From contig NC_090129.1 of the NCBI RefSeq assembly GCF_040581485.1, forward strand, positions 2,962,501 through 3,026,500: a stretch of 64,000 nt of DNA, written 5' to 3'. Below, piece by piece: positions 36,178 through 48,609 of the stretch (position 1 is the stretch's first letter; every line of letters begins with the position of its first letter). The DNA comes from Linepithema humile (taxonomy: Eukaryota > Arthropoda > Insecta > Hymenoptera > Formicidae). A program made the translations under genes and the position numbers. Under the pieces are notes generated by a model. That model did no database searches. It was not told where the DNA came from and saw only the letters and a program-made list of their open reading frames with translations.

Positions 36178-39100
36178 TCACGTTTTTCATCCTTAACCGG
36201 CGACTGATACGGCGCAGACGTTTATCGTATTCTGATTTTTTACGAATTTAATTCAAAATTAGTAATTTACATCTGTGTTACGTGTATTAATCACCCTCTA
36301 TTGATATTAAGTGAAAATAATTGTACAGTAATTAAGAATAACCGCAATGTTCGTCGAGTATTTCTAGTCTCACTTCCCGTTTCGCCGCGTATTTAGACAG
36401 ACGTCGCACCTTTCAAAGGGCGATCGAGCGGCTGCGACGATGATCCTCCTTAGAGGACTCAACCACCAAAAATAATTCGACCCACAAATCCTACGTGACG
36501 CAAGGCAGATGTCAGTTGTCACTTCCCGTTTTGCGCGCCGTACATACAATGAGCCACGACGCTTTCGGCTACCCGTCGGGGGAAGGACACGTGCGGACTC
36601 TGTTTCCCTATTTCACGCCAGCAGCCGAAGAGGACAGATGTCGAGCCGTCTTAAAGATTTCGAAGGGGCGACCCTTTTCGGCGCGGCGACCGGCCGTGGG
36701 CTCTTTGAGACGCGATAAAAGGGACCCAACGGAACGTACTCGTAAGACCATTGTACTATTACGCAGATGTTATCCAATGAATGCGCAATATATAATATGA
36801 ATCACGGACAAAGGGCTCAATTTTTCTAGGGTGCCTGAGAAATTTTGCATCTTCGCCTCGTACGTTACCACTTTCGTCTTAATAGTAGGATATCTTGTCT
36901 ATTCTTCGCTTTCAAATGCGCTGATAAATATCGAATTCGTGTAATATCTCTTTCTTTAACAGTTAACAGACACCTCACACAGTTTTTAAATCGTGATCGT
37001 ATTGATTAGGTAGCAATTCGTTCACAAAAGTTGATTAAGGGCCTTATTATGAAGCATTTGCGTCATCAACATTATACATTTTTAAGGTAAATTTTAATAC
37101 ATGCAATTTTAATGTAAATTTTGAATTAAAAATGTAAAACATTGTTGTCAGAAGAGAAATGCGAAATGAATATTTATTGTCAATATTTATCACGTATCGT
37201 ATAACTCCGCGTCTCGGTTATGATTGACTTGTTCGCAATAATAACATTTCGATGCTGCGAGCTTGGTTCGTGCATCATGGAATATCAACTACGTACAATA
37301 TTAAAAAATAGAAAATTTTACTTTAATCGAGTTCATTCAAGTTTATTTTGTGTAATTTATAGATAATTTTACTTCAGTATAATTATAGACTTTATTTTCC
37401 GTAGAATATTTATAAAATGTTTAGAACACTCAAGTGTTAGTACTCCAAAATGCTTTTAAATGTGAAAGAAAATATATTGATTACGAAGAGACCGTTTTAA
37501 TTTCTATAAGAACACAAATATTTAACAAACACTTAATCAATTTTCTGTTATTCAAAATATACGACAGAATCGTTATAATTCTTCAAATATAACAAAAAAT
37601 TTATTTTTTCTTGGCTATAATTCAAATTGCATGAAGCAGTGACAAATAATCTACGATAAACGCGTCATAAAGGTTTATTTTTATTTCAATAAATAAATCT
37701 TTCGCGTGAGGTTATCATTTTGTTATCATTCATATGTAATTATTCATATACAGAATACTGAACGCTTTGTCTTCAATAGGTCTTTCATGCATTTCCCTGA
37801 CGTGTGCGACCGCGATATTCTCATCGCTTGAAAATTCGGAGAATCCAATTAAAAGAGCGGATGCTCCTTTAACCGCAGCAAGCCGTATATTGTTTCGTCT
37901 ACATGTGTATGACATACAGTACATGTCTGCGTTGAGAATGCACGGGCTAAGAGTTACCATTGGGTCACCTTTTCATTTATGTTGTTGCATATTAAATTGC
38001 ATGAAATGCAACAGCGGATGTATTTAAAGACGAAAACTAATTGAGAGATGAAAATTAAGAGAGATACCGCGTGATTTCGATGAAATAAATGCAATTATTC
38101 TAAAAAAAAATTATATTCAGTCCTGTTCAATAGAAAAATAACATTTAAAAGATATAATAGTTCAATATTTATAGCACAAAATGCTGAAAAGCCCGTCTTA
38201 TAGTCTGTAGTTCACATATGAATGCAAAACAGAATGCGAAGAAATAGTCTATTTTTAATTTTGTATAATAAAAACATTTGAAGAATCAAAATATACATCA
38301 TCGATATATATTTCACGTACGTATACATTTTTTTAATGCTTCTTGTATCACGCAGAACGTGAATAGAATAAAATCCAGAATGAAATGAATAGAATATTAT
38401 CTCAAATGCTGCCACAAATCGTACATTGTCCAAAGTGGACTTTAAAGAGCAATCAAACGTATCAATCGATTTATAAAGCATAAAATGAGAAATCAATCGC
38501 GTCCCAAAATACATACATCTCTTTCATTCACCTATTTCGCTGGTTTTCGTTTACCGTTTAACGATTCGACTACAAAGAAAACGCTCGTGATGTCCGACAG
38601 TCGTCACGCGTGGTTCGCAAAACGCTGAGATATAATGTCCGCGGCCCTTTCGCGCGTCTTTCGAGAAATCTCCCGTTGCATGAAAGCGGATTCGCGCGCG
38701 CGTAGCAGCGCGGCCCGATGCGCTGATCACGACGGCAGCCGCCGCCACCGCCGCCGCCGCCACCGCCGCCGCGACGTGCGGCGAGACGAAGCCAACCTCC
38801 GCACCGTACCCTTGAACCTAACAGACGCTCGCGACGTTGCCGCCTCGTGCAAGTATGCCGTGAGCGGCGCGACGCGAAGTGAGGCGCGCGGAGGAAGTGG
38901 TGAGATCGGTCGGTTGACGGCTACGTCGGTCGCGCTCGGCTGTGCCCGATGCGTGCTTTCTTCGCAAGAATTCCACAGCCGTGCCGCTCGTTCCCCCCTT
39001 TTCCTCCGCCGCCGTCGCTGCTGCCGTCGTCGGCGGTCGGCTGGCACGACGTCGAACGAACTGACGTCACGCGCGTCAGCGTTACGCGTAGCGTTACGTA

Positions 39101-42100
39101 AAAAACGTGCGGCTGGCTGCCTGGCTGGCTGGCTGGCGAACTCTACTCGGTGGAGCGTGTCGCCGCGTTGCGTTGTGTTGCGTAGCGTTGCGTAGCGTCG
39201 TAGCGAGGCGTGCATTCGCATAAGCGGCACCCTGCATGCCACGTCGACCTAAACGCGCTCCTTCGCGACGATCACGCCAGTCTTCTCTAACGGAGATCAA
39301 TAATTTTTCGCTCACCTACTTGCTAGTCTGAACAATTTTCTGTCGATTTTTCTATCGCGTGAAGAGAAGCCGGGATAATTTGAGATGGAAACATTATCTT
39401 GTTATTCGTTCCGCGTTTAGCATTAAACGTACCGTCAGATGTTCAAGGTTAACTCATCTAGTATGAAGATCACGTACAATGTTATCATAATGATCGAAAT
39501 GGCCACGTTTAGCGGTAATACAAGATATAAGCGCGCGTTTCACGCTTTTTTTTCCTCCTTTGTTTAGCGTCGCATTTAGCGCTACGTACGTCCGATTGCT
39601 TCCTTTAACTGCGCAGTACGAAAAAAAAAAATTGTATAATATAAATATGCGATGAGAATTGCGGATAGCCATATTTAGAGCGCTAAGTGCGCCGTGCGAA
39701 CGGCAATCTCTGCATAGATAACGCAACCGAGGAAATGGATTATTGCAACACGCTTTTTTTGACTTTTTTCTCTTTTTTTGTGTGTAATGTTACGCGCGCG
39801 ACTCCGTGACGTCAGTCATCAGTACTCTCCGACTTACCTGCCGGTCGGTTCTGTTGGCGGCTGTGAATATTCTCGTGGAGAAAGCATAGACAAATATAAC
39901 CTACATAGAACGGTCTCATGAACGCGGCAGGGTTAATGCATGATGAAACCGGAAATTCGTCTACCTCGAGTCGACTAGAAGAATTCTAGAGTTTTTTAAT
40001 TTTTTTTTTGTTTTGTTTGTCCAACAACTATGCCAACGCGCCCGTCTTAACGCTAACCGCGTTATCTATCTTCTTATCGGGTTGTAAAACCGGGCTAACA
40101 GGACGTGCTTGGACGCGAGGGGAATTATGTCGCACATTATCGGATTATGTTCCAGCTTTTTGTTATAAATGTTTCTATTTTCTTAGAAATGCAGGAGCAT
40201 ACCTCTTCTATCAGCAATCAACTCTACTTTATAATACTATTTTAAAAATAATTATTGTAATTATTAACGTTTATTTTAATATCATTTTTTCAAGCGCACT
40301 TTGCAAGTGAGAAGGCTGATAAAATATAATCGAAAGAATTAATGCAAATATATTGAAATGCCGTGGCAGTAAATTAATTGTACTACAGTAAACTAGGGCA
40401 AGTGACAAACCGGTTTTGAAGCCGCTAAATATAATGAAACGCAGAATTATTGCTTTTTTACAAATTATTAAAATAATTTCTAACGAATTAATCGGCTTAA
40501 AATTCGTAAATATTGCTTTTATACTAAAATTAAAGATTTTGAACTTCTGAACTTTTTTCAACTTGCTTGTTATTTGTTTCAAGCTTTTGAACTTTCCTAC
40601 ATTGATAAAAATTATTAATAAAATTCTAGCATATTGTTGCCATTTTAATAATTCGATGTATGCTGTGTGTTATGAAAGACATTTAAAGTCCTCTTTCAAA
40701 CTAATGATATTAAGTGAGGATTAGATAACCGGCGGGGGACGATGTTTCCTTCATCATAAATGAGTACGTCTTTCGTCACAATAATTCGCAATTGTTGTGA
40801 TTTATGTTCGCGGTACGAAACCGCAGAAATCCAAGAAGAGCCGTTCGCACAAAGGAACACCAAGAGGATCGAGAAGCGTCTTTCTCTCCTCGAGTGCATC
40901 TTCTTTCTCGGCGTGCTCCTTTATCCGGCGCGTTCATGTCTCCCGTTCGCACGCTCGTGTGCCATTTACGAGGCAAACCGGTTTACGCTTTTTGCGAGCC
41001 ACGGCTTCGCGAAGAATGTTGATTTTTGCGATACATACCGCTTGGGAACCTAGCCTAACCTACATCATTATCCGGATGAGCTGACTGTGCTTGAAAATCC
41101 GCGCGCCGACACGCCGTGTGCGAGTTACACGAAACTGTCTCCGGTCTCTTTAGTGCTGACGCGAAATCACATTGGAATATTCGAGGAAAAAAATTGCAGC
41201 TCCGAAATCGCCCGATTCGCCTTTTCAAACGGCCATTGTTTGCAAATTGGATTACTTTGTTAGACCGTTTCGGTTTTAAATCGTGAATATTTATTACACA
41301 AAAAAACTCAACTATTAAAGCAGTATCGTTTCTTTTTTTCTAAACGTTAAAAAAATTTATTTTGCAAACGTTGAATATTTATATTATCGCGTGAAAACTA
41401 TTTTAATTAAATAGAATCGTGAATCCATCTTACGAAACCACCTATTGAGTCTGGATCTTTTTCAAATCAACGGTTGGATTTCGAGATATATAAGATTAAG
41501 AACTCAATTTCACGGAGTAAATCTCTATCGAGTTCCTTTAATCTTTATCTAAACCTTCGGCTTTACTGACCCACATCAATTTAATTAGACCATTCCTTTG
41601 AAACATCGTTCCAATACTTTTGTTTTCGATGTTTCAAAGTAAGTAAACAAAGATAAAGTTTAGTATACATCAAGCAAAGTAATTACAATTATCTGGTTTA
41701 TTTCATCAGCTTCATATTGATTAATTTTGAATTATTAAATCGGAAGTTCTGAGAAAATAACATATATCTCGAATTAAATAATTTAATTAAATTATCTGTC
41801 TAATATTTTTGTGTTATTTTTGATATCTCTAAATCAATAAATAAAAACAAAATAAGCATAAAACAGAAATAAATCTTAATTGACTGAATTAATCGTAAGA
41901 AGCTTTGATAATTAAGTTTACTTGTTGAATTGTTCAAAATCAGAGTCTCCGAAAAACAATCCAATATAAGTTCAAGGATCTTGTTCGCTGGATGGAAACA
42001 ATCTCATGAAATGCGGCGCGTCTGTTTAGTTTTCGTAAAGGCGTAGAAGGTTTGACGGTCGGACCTTTAACAATGGCGTCACGAGCGAAAAATGATAATG

Positions 42101-43850
42101 AGACGCACAGTGCTGTAGGTTAGTGAGAACAATGGCCAGTTCGCTCTTAATGAGTCGGCACGCATGCTGCCCGCGTGCTCCCGTGTAGTAAAAATATTTT
42201 CGGCGCCGAGGCCGTGCCTCGAATGACGAGCGTGCGAATCGCCGAATTCGTCCTCGACCATGGGAGGCAAAGTCACTTCGCGCCCGTTCGTCTCGACGTG
42301 GAATTTCAATTCGCTGTCATGTTGCACTCGTGCCGATTCGTGTCGTTTCTCGCACGTGTCACCGCGTCACAACGTTCCTTGTTGTACGTGTTCGTCAAAC
42401 TCGCGAATATAAATAATGGCGTAAATTTTTGCTGTCTTCGTAATTTTATATGAAATGTATTTACATATCGTTGGAATTTACTTTGTTATAATTGCGAGTA
42501 ATCAATTTTTATATAAAACTTTGCACTAATTATTATAAAGATTCCCACGTGTCGATATTTATATTACAATAACAACTATTTTGTTGTAATCAAAAATCGA
42601 AAAAGATAAAAAATCTTCAATTTTTAATTCTCCAGAAATACTAAAACTTTGTATTGAAGTTAAGCACTTCGACATTGTTATAATAACACTTATTTTGCTA
42701 TAATAAAAAAAAAAAAGAAAAAAATTCCCAAAGAGAATTCAATTTTTAATTCTCCTGACATGTTAAAACTGTGTATTGATTGTTGCAGATACGAGTAGAG
42801 ATTATTTTTTGCTCGTCCATAGCATAGAATTCCGATTGCGATTACGCGGATAAAATCGCGGCTTTCCGCAGTTCGCTGGAGAACGCAGTACGAGACCGGT
42901 GAACGATCGGCTCCCAGTAAACGGTACGCGGTGTGCATCTCTGCGCGCGAGTATTATCGGCGACGAGTCACGAACGGGCCTGTGCAGCGGCGGTGGCGGC
43001 AATCGAAAACCGGTTCGACGAAACTTTCGAAAATTCCAGAATGACGTAGTCTTGGATCCCGGGCGGGTGTGTGCGCACAGCGGGTGAAGACACATGGCCG
43101 CGCTTCTCACGTTTCTTTATTTACAGTTACTTATGTAATCAGGCAGCACGAGCTGCTCCGTGTCCGTCTCTTTTCGACTACTCGAAATAATCAATAATCA
43201 ATTTGATCATGTTGGGATTTTAAGCGTATAAAAAATGTGTGTTATTATAGAAACCATGTAGTCGCGAAAACGGAGAGCGTTGAGTGCATTATGCGTGCAA
43301 GAGGAAATGTTCACTTATCTTCGTCGAATCGTTTCTTAAGCACCACTCTGCCTGGGACACCGACAAGAAGCCACTCGCGCGTTATTATTCGCACCGGAGA
43401 ACCGCGCCGGACAAAAACCGGGGCTTACTATAAATTACGACGAGAAAATAGTCACGGATAATTCTCGCTACGCAAGCGAGCAGACATGGTTTCAATGTTC
43501 ATAAAAAAAAAAGGCGTTCGCGCAATTATATTGCTGCGAGAAAAACGAATATGGAACAAAATAGTCGGGTGGAGTATATATTGAAAAATAAACGGATATT
43601 CTGCGCGGATATTCGTCACAACAAAAAATTTCATTACTCAACCAAGCAGGTTTTATAATTATCTTCTCGTCTCTTGTAATGTATTATAAAGTATAATTGT
43701 CTGAATCTTTAATAAACCGAGCTTAATCTTCTCGGCACATAATTTAGAATAATAATTCGTTTCTGCGAAACTTAAGCGAGTTTTCACACAAGCGTATATA
43801 TAATTTTAATAAAATATCGCAATCGCGCTAAGAAATTTCAATGTACTCAC
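36178..43850. other. Non-coding mosaic, no supported gene
   Basis: CpG-rich blocks occur near 36.36-36.75, 38.54-39.3, 40.8-41.15, 42.0-42.4 and 42.85-43.1 kb. CRE octamers sit at 39062 and 39807, and a CCG-rich run at 38734-38772. Later exons of the minus-strand gene that starts at 44609 should lie somewhere here or further left, but none could be identified with confidence. Confidence 0.45.
39062..39069. promoter_or_regulatory. CRE octamer TGACGTCA
   Basis: A perfect CREB/ATF palindrome at the right side of the 38.54-39.3 kb CpG-rich block. Another perfect copy lies 745 bases further on, at 39807-39814. Confidence 0.4.
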
Positions 43851-44609
43851 GTGCGCTGCGTTAACTGGTCGACGATGACGGAGCTCGGCAATTCCGGAAA
43901 AATATCTGGATCCGATGAATTCTTCACAATTGCTTGATTGTAGTTTTCTAAAAATTATTAAAATTAATTGTTAAACAATGTTTTTTTTTAATTAAAATAA
44001 AATATTAAAGTTGAAAAATTTTGATCTCTAATATGTAAAACTGACAATAAAATCTCTTATTAAGTTTCTATTAATAATGATTGAAATATCTATTAAATTT
44101 AATATTATTTTAACAATATTTAACATTATTTGTATTTTACAATTTTATATGTACCGCCTTTGAAACAAACAATTCAAAAATATTTGTTAAATTAAAAGTA
44201 CAATTGTAATTAAAGCAATTATTTACTTTTTACCTTGAACAAAACTCTTCTCCATTTCATCTTCGATAATGTGTTGTTCAAATCCGTCTTGCCCGAACAT
44301 TCGCCAATCGTGTATTTCCTTCCGTAAAATGTAAATCGGATTATTGTGGTTCGTGCTGGCGACGCTCGTTTCTTCGGGCAAGCGGCCCTTGTGTCCCGAG
44401 TTGTCACGCACCTTAGTGTCCTTCTTATTTTCCTTCCGCAAAAGAAGCTGTCGTTCGTGGAGACCTTGCGATTTCATCGTGCTACTTTTTGCAGGATTTT
44501 CGTCCTTCGAAGATCGCGTCTTTTGCGACGACGTTCCTGCGGACGCAGACCTTTTTCTGTCGATTACGGGCTTCGAGCGTCGCTCAGAGGAAACGTTTCT
44601 CAAGGACAT
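43851..44609 (-). CDS. Unidentified basic, Ser-rich protein, two 5' coding exons (partial)
   Basis: I do not recognise this protein. Exon 1 is 44234-44609 and begins 'MSLRNVSSERRSKPVIDRKR'; it is rich in Ser, Arg and Lys, then turns acidic and amphipathic around 'HDWRMFGQDGFEQHIIEDEM'. It ends at CAAG|GTAAAA (phase 1). Exon 2 (43851-43947) starts after TTTTTAG and continues in frame as 'ENYNQAIVKNSSDPDIFPEL', ending at GCGCAC|GTGAGT (phase 2). Two consensus junctions keeping one frame make the gene real. Upstream, an acceptor (TTTCAG) at 44652 shows that exon 1 begins at 44651 and that a 5' exon exists. The frame is open back to that acceptor, so the true start could be further 5'. Later exons were not found. 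About 158 residues are visible. Confidence 0.65.
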
Positions 44610-45163
44610 GTTGAGAACGACGGTTGTTTCACGATCACGACATTTAGCTCTCTGAAATATTAAACAATGTGTGTTAGTAACACGAAATACAGAAATAATG
44701 ATAAATTAGTGTATAATGTATAATTATATCATCAGCTTAATTAATATAATAATAAATAGATTGTAATTAACATAATTAAATTGGTTCGTTCAAATTTAAG
44801 GCACTTATTGAGCAGATCTTATATCAAAGTAAAATTTTACATAGATTATTAATACCGTTTACTTAATGTTTTTAAATAATATGCATAACTGTAAATTTTC
44901 TCATTAAAAAGAGCATATAATTGTAATAAATTACCAATAATAATAAACAGAACAAATTTCTTGATTATTTAATCGACAAAACTGTGCAAATCTGTTAAAA
45001 TATTAGTAATTATCGACTAAACTGTTTTTTTTTCGTAAATAATATAAAATATCTTTTTATGTATTTTCATATTAATAAAATTATTAGGTTATATAAAGTA
45101 TTCTTATGTAGAGTATTCGACTTAAAATCGGCTTGCAATTCTAAAAATTGCATAAACTAATTT

Positions 45164-45523
45164 TAACCAGTTGAGTGGTAATATATCATATATGTACATT
45201 TCTAAATAACTCCACTAATTTTCAACAGATTTGCATAAAACTTAATATCCTAAGGTTTTTTGGGCTGCTGAATTCGAATCTGTTAAAATTGCAAAATTCA
45301 AAATAGCAGATTCAATATGGCGACTGTTAATTGTTAAAACGACTAAAATATTAAAGTTAGGTAAAATATGTATAAGATCTTATTTGTAGAGCTTTTTATG
45401 AGCTTCATTTTTTGTTTGGCAACTTTTCCGTACAATGAATACTTTCTGAAATAATTAACAAAAACAGTTTTATTTTTGAACCTTTGAAAGGGGCTGGAGG
45501 CGGAGGGGACACTCAACTGGTTA
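45164..45523. mobile_element. Short repeat bounded by 14-bp inverted repeats
   Basis: TAACCAGTTGAGTG at 45164-45177 is exactly inverted as CACTCAACTGGTTA at 45510-45523, enclosing 360 bases. Inside is the phrase 'gattcaatatggcg', and 'acaccctgta' follows just outside. Both are typical of short repeats dispersed in insect genomes. No coding potential was seen. It lies in the 5' intron of the unidentified minus-strand gene. Confidence 0.5.
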
Positions 45524-45671
45524 AGTTGAACACCCTGTAAATATAATAAATAATTTAATATTGTGATATTTATTTTTCTATTAATATATCTCTTCATTTA
45601 ATAGGATATTTTTTGTCGACAGCAAAGGAATCAAATACAAATGTAAATCGGCACAAATTTTTACAACTTAC

Positions 45672-45990
45672 AACCGTGTCAATACTGTCGATAACACGCA
45701 ACAGCGGGGTTATGAATTTCCGATGGTATCATGGCACGAATAAGCACGACAAACAATTGTACAATAATTCACTCCCGGCATTCAAAAAATAAAGTATTCT
45801 GCTTATTAATTATTGCGAAAGATTTGACTTACGCAGGACTTAAGCGCGGTGAACAAGCTGCCGATTTAACGTATGCACCTTCCAAAGTTTGACTAACGTA
45901 TGTGGCTATAGCACGTTTCACGTTCGTTCGTCAGAACCCTCGGCTGTCAGCTGTCTTCCATTTGTAACTGTAACAAAGACAAAACATTGA
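45672..45990 (-). other. Possible 5' UTR exon of the unidentified minus-strand gene
   Basis: A good donor (GGTT|GTAAGT) lies at 45671 on the minus strand. Because the first coding exon at 44651 begins with a splice acceptor, an upstream exon is required, and this is the best candidate seen. The right boundary (transcription start) is a guess. Confidence 0.25.
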
Positions 45991-45999
45991 GAAGATGTT

Positions 46000-47413
46000 C
46001 GTGCGGAACGAATGTTACGGGAACTTGACTGAATCGAATGGTAAAACACTCTTTTAGTTCGTTGACCACTTATATGTGAAGGAGTGTCAATTGTAAATAA
46101 ATATTATTGACATTGCGAAGTAACCTATAACAAAATGACTGATGGTTGAATCGAAAAAATGCATAATTCCAAAAATTTTATTAATTCTGATTAATTATGT
46201 AGAAATACATTGTGTATTTTGAAAGATCAGTACTATTGAGTTACGTTCAATACAATTAATAATGTATTAAAAAATTTCATATATTTTTATTTTGATTTCG
46301 AAATAAAAAAAATCCATTTACTTTTTGATTTTCCTTCTTTTATTATATGGACATATGTATCGAGAATGATTATATAGCAAACTGTTTTTTTCTAAATAAA
46401 TACAAGATCAAGAAAGTAAAAAAATAATCTTAATATTTATAGTCCCTTTTTATTGCCGTATTAAGGTTACTTTTTGACTCTCCCTCGTATAATAATCTTA
46501 CAAAAATAAATTATTTCTGAAAATTCGTTCATAAGCCATTTTTGCCTAAAATGTACTCAATATGGCGATGCTATTCAGTATTGTCGATATATGCATTATT
46601 TATACGTGAAAGTACTGAAATATTTACGATAATGATATGTTACCCATCGTTCCTGAAACAAAGGCATGATGTCTCGCGTACGATGAACAACGGCTTGCGT
46701 TGCGATCCACCGGTACGAAACATCTGCCGCTTATTTCCTGCCACGGAACTGCGACGTGTTTTTCCTCCAAAAGCAATGATCGGACGACATTAACCGATTC
46801 CGTTTCATTTCAGCTTTCACCGCGTTCGACAACCGCTCAAAAATTTCTTTTGCCGCAAAACTCACTTTTTGCAGACAGCTGCAGTTTAGCACCTGGAGAA
46901 GAAACTCACTCACCGAATTCCAACTTCCAAATAGCAAAATGGTGTACTCCGAACTTTCAAACTTCTAACTTAATTGAAATTGTTTTTGCGAATATATTGA
47001 CGAATCACAGTTTCCGGTGGCAGTTTGAAATTTGATGCATACGAGAAAACGGTTACAAACTAAAGAAATTCGCTAGATGTTAATAGATTTAGGAACGCTT
47101 TAGGCGCCAAATACGAACAAGATTGAATACCTTTGATTTTTACAATAAAACATTATGAAAAAATATACAAATAATACGCAAAGTTTAGATGTTATGAAAA
47201 TTGCAAAATTGTATTTAGTTTTGCTAAAAATATTCAAGCGATGTAATAGCGTTCTTAATCATTTTACGAAATGTATACGTATATCTTACACACGTGTTTG
47301 TTTCTAACCTCAAAAACGACCGTTAAGTTCTGATGCGACACACTTGCAAGATTGTAATAAATATAATAAAGATATTTTGCAGAAATTAACTTGATTGAAT
47401 TTGATTTTCGGCA
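46000..47413. other. Intergenic DNA between a divergent gene pair
   Basis: This stretch separates the unidentified minus-strand gene from Tim9 and should contain both promoters. A moderately GC-rich portion (about 46640-47040) has open frames on both strands, including 68 codons on the minus strand at 46731-46937. None has recognisable homology. Confidence 0.4.
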
Positions 47414-47563
47414 ATGGCGATGCAAGTTCCGACTGATGTGGATGCTGATCAAATTAAATCTGTATGTATTTCTAACATCTGTTTAATATTTTTGCTGCAT
47501 TAGAAATAATCTAAGATATATTGTGCATTTTAGAAATATAAATTGTATTTTTATACATCTTTA

Positions 47564-47600
<37 letters not shown>

Positions 47601-47891
47601 TGATATAAATTATTTAGGAAAATATAATGTAATCTAAATATTGTTTATATCTTACAGTTTCGAGATTTCTTGACTTCGTACAACAAACTCTCAGAAATTT
47701 GTTTTATTGACTGCATAACAGACTTCACAACGCGAGAAGTTAAAGCCAAGGAGGAGAAATGTGCCCTTAACTGTATGGAAAAGTACCTGAAAATGAATCA
47801 AAGAGTATCTCAACGTTTTCAAGAATTTCAAATGACTGCTAATGAAAATGCTATAGCAGCTGCTAAAAAACAAGGTCAAGTGATTAATTAG
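47414..47891 (+). CDS. Tim9: Mitochondrial import inner membrane translocase subunit Tim9
   Basis: Tim9 pairs with Tim10 in a hexameric chaperone of the mitochondrial intermembrane space that escorts hydrophobic precursors to the inner membrane. Exon 1 (47414-47461) encodes 'MAMQVPTDVDADQIKS' and ends at a GTATGT donor. Exon 2 (47658-47891) follows TTACAG and starts 'FRDFLTSYNKLSEI'. The protein is 93 residues, normal for the family. The twin CX3C motif that folds the helical hairpin by disulphides is complete: C31-FID-C35 and C51-ALN-C55, separated by 15 residues. The ATG at 47420 is a possible alternative start, two codons on. No cleavable presequence is expected. A GA microsatellite lies in the intron. 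Confidence 0.96.
47564..47600. repeat. (GA)n microsatellite in Tim9 intron
   Basis: An almost uninterrupted GA tract with a single AA break, within the 196-base Tim9 intron. Confidence 0.9.
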
Positions 47892-47906
47892 CACTAGATA
47901 ATTGTA

Positions 47907-47995
47907 AATAAATTTTAGGATCTTTTTGTCACAATATTGTAATAAGATTACAGCAGATACTATTTGTAAGTTTCTTGCAATATTCTTACAATAAA
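47907..47995 (+). promoter_or_regulatory. Tim9 polyadenylation signals
   Basis: Two AATAAA hexamers, at 47907-47912 and 47990-47995, follow the Tim9 stop codon by 16 and 99 bases. Confidence 0.6.
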
Positions 47996-48568
47996 GTAAT
48001 TCAGTTTAATATTCTATATAATAAACCAATCTATCAAATGCTTGATACTTGTTTGATGTGTCTTTTATTATTTTGTTGATAGAAAGAACATATTATTAAC
48101 TGTATGATAATTATATATTATAATTAAAAAAATTGATTTTGTGTAAATTATAAAAATGGGTCGAGAGAAATGGTATAAAAATATTAATAAGTGTTAACTT
48201 ATATCTATTAAATAAATGTGAACTTGAATATCTATTAATCATTCTAATATGAATATGAAGATGAAGTTGACTTTTGATTATTCCTATATTATAATTTTTC
48301 CACATTCTAACATTTGTATATATAAATTTTACAATTTTTAATATCAATCTGTAATAATAATATGTGATTTGAATAATTCTGAATAACTTATCTAGTTTGA
48401 TGTAAAATATTATTTATATTACAATATTTGTGATTTCTTCTTTCTCATACATGATTATTGTGAATATTAACATCATTAGTTTTTACAATGACATAAAAAT
48501 CTATATAGAGAACGGAAGTGCTGTATATATATATTTTATATACATAGCACATATGTATATATAAATAT

Positions 48569-48574
48569 TTTATT
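48569..48574 (-). promoter_or_regulatory. Candidate GPATCH2 polyadenylation signal
   Basis: AATAAA on the minus strand about 35 bases past the GPATCH2 stop. The true 3' end may lie further on, since the spacer to Tim9 is AT-rich and holds other candidates. Confidence 0.4.
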
Positions 48575-48609
48575 AAGAAAAAACAATAACAATAAATATT
48601 CTTATATGT

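Noticed and set aside
38635..39242. Overlapping frames of 171 and 186 codons on opposite strands
   Set aside because: Both arise because stop codons are rare in CpG-rich DNA; composition is dominated by Arg and Ala with CCG repeats.
42079..42327. 82-codon minus-strand frame as a possible later exon of the unidentified gene
   Set aside because: No acceptor of the needed phase was found and the sequence is CpG-rich; evidence too weak.
46731..46937. 68-codon minus-strand frame upstream of Tim9
   Set aside because: Looks protein-like in its second half but has no homologue I recognise and no clear splice partner.
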